DNA of 64,000 nt from Polyangia bacterium (GTDB lineage Bacteria; Myxococcota_A; Polyangia; Nannocystales; Nannocystaceae), in NCBI GenBank assembly GCA_030424595.1, contig JAUHWG010000009.1:186001-250000 (forward strand), written 5' to 3'. A program made the translations under genes and the position numbers. Below the pieces are notes generated by a model. It was not told where the DNA came from. It saw only the letters and a list, made by a program, of their open reading frames with translations, and ran no database searches. How positions within the stretch are numbered: the stretch's first letter is position 1; each line of letters starts with the position of its first letter. Positions 59,370 through 64,000 of the stretch are shown here, in pieces.

Positions 59370-59858
59370 ATGGGCACTACACTCGACACCCTCAAGGCCC
59401 CCGAAGGTCACCGCCACCGCCGCAAGCGCGTCGGTCGCGGGATCGCCTCGCGTCGCGGCAAGACCTCGACCCGCGGTCAGAAGGGCCAGCTCGCCCGCAA
59501 CAACACGGTGCCGGCGCACTTCGAGGGCGGGCAGATGCCGCTCCAGCGCCGGGTCCCGAAGCGCGGGTTCGCCAACATCCACCGGGTCGAATACCACGGC
59601 ATCAACGTCGAGCGCCTCGAGGCTGCTTTCTCGGCCGGCGATGAGGTGACCCCCGAGATCCTCCACGCCAAGGGCCTCGTCCCGAAGCGGGCCAAGCTGA
59701 TCAAGGTGCTCGGCTACGGTGAGATCAAGACCTCGCTGAAGATCCGCGTTCACGGCGTCAGCGCCAGCGCACGCGAGAAGATCGAGGCCGCCGGTGGCTC
59801 CATCGAGCTCGCGCCGCTCAAGCCCGGCCCCGCCGCGGCTGCTGAGACCAGCGCATAG
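59370..59858 (+). CDS. rplO: 50S ribosomal protein L15
   Basis: A 162-residue protein with the Gly/Arg-rich N-terminus (RRKRVGRGIASRRGKTSTRG) and FEGGQMPLQRRVPKRGF. Last ribosomal gene before the secY leader. Confidence 0.99.
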   Translation: MGTTLDTLKAPEGHRHRRKRVGRGIASRRGKTSTRGQKGQLARNNTVPAHFEGGQMPLQRRVPKRGFANIHRVEYHGINVERLEAAFSAGDEVTPEILHAKGLVPKRAKLIKVLGYGEIKTSLKIRVHGVSASAREKIEAAGGSIELAPLKPGPAAAAETSA

Positions 59859-59921
59859 AGAATGTCCGGCTGGTCACCGTCTCATGGGTCTCTCATGGGC
59901 GGGTCACGGCTGAGCCAAGAA

Positions 59922-59976
59922 CGGCGAGGATGACATCCACAGGTCGCTTTTGACCCCCAGGATGCCGCCCTCGCCG
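59922..59976 (+). other. Three-tier stem-loop upstream of secY
   Basis: CGGCGAGG/CCTCGCCG (59922-59929 with 59969-59976), a 4x4 internal loop, CATCC/GGATG (59934-59938 with 59960-59964), a small internal loop, then GGTC/GACC (59942-59945 with 59952-59955). Could be a terminator or a protein-binding leader. Confidence 0.7.
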
Positions 59977-60076
59977 CTCTTCATTGTTCCCTCCTCACCC
60001 CGACACGGGCCCTGACAAAAGCGCGCCTGTGTCTGTCCGGCCCCTCCTCGCGAGGGCGGGACCGACGGCCGGTGAC

Positions 60077-60110
60077 GGTCGGCAACCGGAGAGATCCGGT
60101 CACGCCGACC
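60077..60110 (+). other. 13-bp stem-loop with GAGA tetraloop upstream of secY
   Basis: GGTCGGC/GCCGACC (60077-60083 with 60104-60110) enclosing ACCGGA/TCCGGT (60085-60090 with 60095-60100) around a GAGA (GNRA) loop. The tetraloop points to an RNA structure rather than a DNA palindrome. Confidence 0.7.
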
Positions 60111-60250
60111 CGGCGACGGCCCTCACGACCTGCTCCTGGCGCGTGGAAGACATGAGCGGGTTGGGGTACAACTCCGGCGGCGCGGCTGCGGTCGCACCTC
60201 TGTCAGATCCGCTGAGAAGGCGGGCAAGCTGAAGCGAGCTGGATAGGCCG

Positions 60251-61567
<1,317 letters not shown>

Positions 61568-62214
61568 GGCTCAGGCCTCCTCGGTCGCCGGAGATCTCTC
61601 CGGGATTCGCCGCCTTTCTTCGTTGAGGGCGGCGAGTCTGTTCTCGGGAGGTGTAGGCGCTGACGAGCAGGAGCCCGAGGCGCTCGGAGGGGCAGAGAGT
61701 TGCCCCGAGGGGGAGCGCGACGAGCGCGACGAGCGCGAGTGGGACGAAGCGCCGATGGCTTTGCATGCCATGGGCGGCGCTATAGGCAGACTATTGAGGT
61801 AGGGGAGCGGAGCGGTCGAGAAGTCCACAGGAGAGCCCGTCGACAGCCGCAGGAGAGGCGAGCGATGGTTGTCGCAGGACAGTCGCTAGGGCGACACAGG
61901 GGCGCCGAGAGCCCCTCCCAGGAGCTTCGAGGACCAGCGTCGTGGCCAGAGCAGCCCTTCGGATCTGTGACCCGTTCAAAGGGCTACGCCGGAGGCTCCC
62001 CTGCCAGGCGAGGGTCCTCATGGGCGCAGCGGGAGAGGAGATCCGCCGAGCTCGTCGCTGAAAACCCGGCCGGGTCGGGTCGGAGGCCGAGCCCGCTCCG
62101 GGCTGGGCGCCGCCCTAGCTCACGGATTTCCCCGGGTCGGGACCTGGACGGGGGCTGCGATCCCTGGCAACATCCCGCGCTCCTCGGGCCTAGATCGCGC
62201 CTGAGGAATGAAGT
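61568..62214. other. Intergenic region between secY and infA
   Basis: 647 bp where many bacteria have adk and map; neither is present. Just after secY are two hairpins: CCGGAG-ATCT-CTCCGG (about 61590) and CGCCGCC/GGCGGCG around 61608-61636. A possible broken leftward gene occupies 61571-61766. I see nothing convincing in 61767-62214. Confidence 0.5.
61571..61766 (-). pseudogene. Possible small exported protein, frameshifted
   Basis: On the minus strand from ATG 61766, the first 30 residues look like a signal peptide (basic MQSHRR, then LALVALVALPLG). That frame stays open into antisense secY, but the neighbouring frame carries a charged helix (NRLAALNEERRRIPE) and stops at 61571, 3 bp from the secY stop. 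A one-base shift near 61650 would give a normal short exported protein. This may equally be chance in GC-rich sequence. Confidence 0.25.
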
Positions 62215-62445
62215 ATGAGCATCGCGCAGTCAACAACCCTCGAGGCGATGGTGATCGCTGAGTTGCCCCAGCATCTCTTTCGTCTCGAACTACCCTCGGC
62301 AGGGGGGGCCGTCATCACGGCGAGCCTCTCTGACCAAGCCCGGCGGTTGGGTGTGCATGTACGGACGGGGCAACGCGTGCTGGTCCACAGAGCCAGCCGC
62401 GATCCGGGCCGCGGAATCATCACGGGACTCTGTTCCCGTCAGTAA
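62215..62445 (+). CDS. infA: Translation initiation factor IF-1, diverged
   Basis: A 76-residue protein in the infA position directly before rpmJ. The S1-like OB fold of IF-1 can be followed: [17 protein letters not shown] corresponds to the usual EGTVLETLPNx[17 protein letters not shown] to the xVxAHISGKMRK segment and [16 protein letters not shown] to GDKVTVExxxYDLSKG. Several usual basic residues (KMRKNYIRI) are replaced by ARRLGVHV. The divergence lowers certainty, but length, fold pattern and synteny agree. Confidence 0.82.
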   Translation: MSIAQSTTLEAMVIAELPQHLFRLELPSAGGAVITASLSDQARRLGVHVRTGQRVLVHRASRDPGRGIITGLCSRQ

Positions 62446-62476
62446 CTCGGTGATCTGCGGACTAGAGAGGAATGAG

Positions 62477-62590
62477 ATGAAAGTACGAGCAAGCGTCAAA
62501 CGAATTTGCGAGAAGTGTAAGGTGATCCGCCGCTCCGGAGTGGTGCGCGTGATCTGCGAAAACCCCAAGCACAAGCAGCGACAGGGGTAG
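62477..62590 (+). CDS. rpmJ: 50S ribosomal protein L36
   Basis: A 37-residue protein, [19 protein letters not shown] at the start, with the zinc ligands Cys11, Cys14, Cys27 and His32. Too short for many ORF callers. rpsM starts 3 nt after its stop. Confidence 0.97.
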   Translation: MKVRASVKRICEKCKVIRRSGVVRVICENPKHKQRQG

Positions 62591-62593
62591 ACC

Positions 62594-62968
62594 ATGGCAC
62601 GTATCGCAGGAGTTGAACTCCCCAGGAACAAGCGCGTCGAGATCGCGCTGACCTACATCTACGGCATCGGCCGGACCACCGCTCGCAAGGTCCTCGACAA
62701 GGCAGGCATCGGCCTCGCCCTTCGTACGGACGACCTCAGCGAGGAGCAGTTCCAGACGATCCGCCAGGTCATCGAGGCCGATCACAAGGTCGAGGGTGAC
62801 CTCCGCCGTGACGTCCAGATGAACATCAAGCGGCTCATGGACCTCGGGTGTTTCCGCGGTCTCCGTCACCGTCGTGGCCTCCCGGTCCGCGGTCAGCGGA
62901 CCCACACCAACGCGCGCACCCGCAAGGGCCCCAAGCGGGTCGCGGTGTCGTCGAAGAGGAAGGGCTAA
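62594..62968 (+). CDS. rpsM: 30S ribosomal protein S13
   Basis: A 124-residue protein with [20 protein letters not shown], the helix-two-turn-helix region and the C-terminal [19 protein letters not shown]. Confidence 0.99.
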   Translation: MARIAGVELPRNKRVEIALTYIYGIGRTTARKVLDKAGIGLALRTDDLSEEQFQTIRQVIEADHKVEGDLRRDVQMNIKRLMDLGCFRGLRHRRGLPVRGQRTHTNARTRKGPKRVAVSSKRKG

Positions 62969-62971
62969 CCC

Positions 62972-63358
62972 ATGGCGAATCCACGCAGAGGTGGGAAGCG
63001 CGTCAAGAAGAACGTCTCGAACGGGATCGTTCACATTCACGCGACCTTCAACAACACCCAGATCACGATCACCGACGTCAACGGCAACGTCATCTCCTGG
63101 TCGACCGCCGGCGTCCGCGGCTTCAAGGGCTCGCGCAAGTCGACCCCGTTCGCGGCGCAGCTCGCCGCCGACGATGCCGCTCGCAAGGCTCAGGACCACG
63201 GTATGCAGACCGTGATCGTCCGCGTCTCCGGCCCCGGTGCCGGTCGCGAGTCGGCGCTCCGCGGTCTCCAGTCGGCTGGCCTTCGGGTCACCTCGATCAA
63301 GGACGTCACACCGATTCCCCACAACGGCTGCCGCCCGCCCAAGCGGAGGAGGGTCTGA
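62972..63358 (+). CDS. rpsK: 30S ribosomal protein S11
   Basis: A 128-residue protein with [19 protein letters not shown] and the C-terminal [18 protein letters not shown]. Confidence 0.99.
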   Translation: MANPRRGGKRVKKNVSNGIVHIHATFNNTQITITDVNGNVISWSTAGVRGFKGSRKSTPFAAQLAADDAARKAQDHGMQTVIVRVSGPGAGRESALRGLQSAGLRVTSIKDVTPIPHNGCRPPKRRRV

Positions 63359-63361
63359 TCC

Positions 63362-63991
63362 ATGGCACGTTACACAGGACCAGTTTGTCGGCTCTGCCGG
63401 CGCGAAGACGCGAAGCTCTTTCTCAAGGGCGACCGCTGCTTCTCCGATAAATGCGGCTACGAGCGTCGCCAGTACCCCCCCGGTCAGCACGGCCAGGGGC
63501 GCAAGCGGCGGCCCTCGGACTACGGTCAACAGCTCCGCGAGAAGCAGAAGGTGAAGCGCATGTACGGGCTGCTCGAGAAGCAGTTCCGCGGCTACTACCA
63601 CAAGGCTTCGCGGATGAAGGGGGTCACCGGTGAGAACCTCCTTCGCCTCCTCGAGTGTCGCCTCGACAACGTCGCGCTCCGCTGCGGCTTCTCGTCGAGC
63701 CACGCCGAGGCCCGCCAGCTCGTCCGTCACGGACACTTCACGGTCAACGGTAAGCGGGTCAACATCCCGTCCTACCAGGTCCGTGCGGGGGACGTCGTCG
63801 TCGTGCGCGAGCGCAGCCGGAAGATGCAGAAGATCGTCGAAGCCGTCGCCAACGTCGACCGGGTTCAGCGTCCTTCTTGGATCGACCTCGACAAGGACAG
63901 CTTCACCGGCAAGATCACGTCGGTGCCGGCTCGTGCCGACATCGCGGCCGACATCGACGAGCAGCTCATCGTCGAGCTCTACTCGAAGTAA
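63362..63991 (+). CDS. rpsD: 30S ribosomal protein S4
   Basis: A 209-residue protein with [20 protein letters not shown] at the N-terminus and the S4 RNA-binding domain ([20 protein letters not shown], then [19 protein letters not shown]). A CCGGAGGTA at the window edge looks like the Shine-Dalgarno of the next gene, expected to be rpoA. Confidence 0.99.
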   Translation: MARYTGPVCRLCRREDAKLFLKGDRCFSDKCGYERRQYPPGQHGQGRKRRPSDYGQQLREKQKVKRMYGLLEKQFRGYYHKASRMKGVTGENLLRLLECRLDNVALRCGFSSSHAEARQLVRHGHFTVNGKRVNIPSYQVRAGDVVVVRERSRKMQKIVEAVANVDRVQRPSWIDLDKDSFTGKITSVPARADIAADIDEQLIVELYSK

Positions 63992-64000
63992 CCGGAGGTA

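Larger units (their letters stand above)
59859..60250 (+). promoter_or_regulatory. Structured secY leader / rplO-secY intergenic region
   Basis: 392 bp without a credible gene, where most spc operons have almost none. It contains two elaborate stem-loops (59922-59976 and 60077-60110), a CCTCGCGAGG palindrome near 60045 and a near-direct repeat TCTCATGGG at about 59880-59900. It probably contains the end of the ribosomal transcript and a separate or attenuated start for secY; no clear promoter was recognised. Confidence 0.5.

Noticed and set aside
59984..60232. 82-residue plus-strand frame in the secY leader
   Set aside because: No family resemblance, low-complexity composition, and it runs through the tetraloop hairpin; no Shine-Dalgarno.

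Overview
The window is high-GC chromosomal DNA from a bacterium that is most likely a myxobacterium (Myxococcota), plausibly of the Nannocystis/Plesiocystis/Enhygromyxa group. The supporting evidence is Myxococcus-type cysteine-rich repeats, three bactofilin genes in tandem, a DUF4398 lipoprotein next to a TSP3/OmpA lipoprotein, many lipoproteins with Ala/Gly-rich signal peptides, and a thr-tyr-gly-thr-tufB arrangement as in Proteobacteria. The genus is inference. No phage, transposon, integron or CRISPR is visible.

Layout. (1) 1-9.1 kb: envelope and miscellaneous genes, comprising a TPM-domain/TIM44-like pair (the latter cut by the window edge), an unrecognised helical protein, a striking array of 32 GGCTC units, an Omp85-type barrel, a serine hydrolase with a small membrane partner, an MDR oxidoreductase and a cysteine-rich lipoprotein. 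(2) 9.1-12.6 kb, minus strand: ribF, a TPR-like gene, dapA and dapB. (3) 12.8-18.1 kb: lipoproteins and a three-gene envelope cluster (DUF4398 lipoprotein, TSP3-OmpA lipoprotein, periplasmic/barrel protein). (4) 18.2-26.4 kb: RlmI-like methyltransferase, alaS, a hyperacidic repeat protein with no recognised family, and glutamate-cysteine ligase. (5) 26.5-32.5 kb: bactofilin trio, HEAT-repeat lipoprotein, DUF481 barrel and TPR lipoprotein. (6) 32.5-64 kb: the translation/transcription supercluster: tRNA-Thr, Tyr, Gly, Thr, tufB, rpmG, tRNA-Trp, secE, nusG, rplKAJL, rpoBC, rpsLG, fusA, tufA, S10, spc and alpha operons up to rpsD.

Most notable points. The S10 and spc operons lack rplC (L3) between rpsJ and rplD and rpsN (S14) between rplE and rpsH, with gaps of only 7 and 16 nt. 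secY has its own roughly 390-nt leader with two elaborate stem-loops, one capped by a GAGA tetraloop. Many non-ribosomal genes carry an extended -10 box (TGC-TAnnnT) very close to ATG, suggesting short or absent leaders. Several gene ends carry long GC hairpins without a T-tract. The GGCTC array ends in a unit that pairs with an adjacent GAGCCG, as if one arm of a terminator hairpin had expanded. The 708-residue acidic protein carries five copies of a YxDALAGL-type motif and a basic patch inside an acidic tail.

Functionally, regions 1-5 are mainly cell-envelope and cytoskeleton genes with housekeeping enzymes between them, and region 6 is the ribosome/RNA polymerase/Sec biogenesis block, with stem-loops at rplJ, rpoB and secY where expression is probably adjusted.
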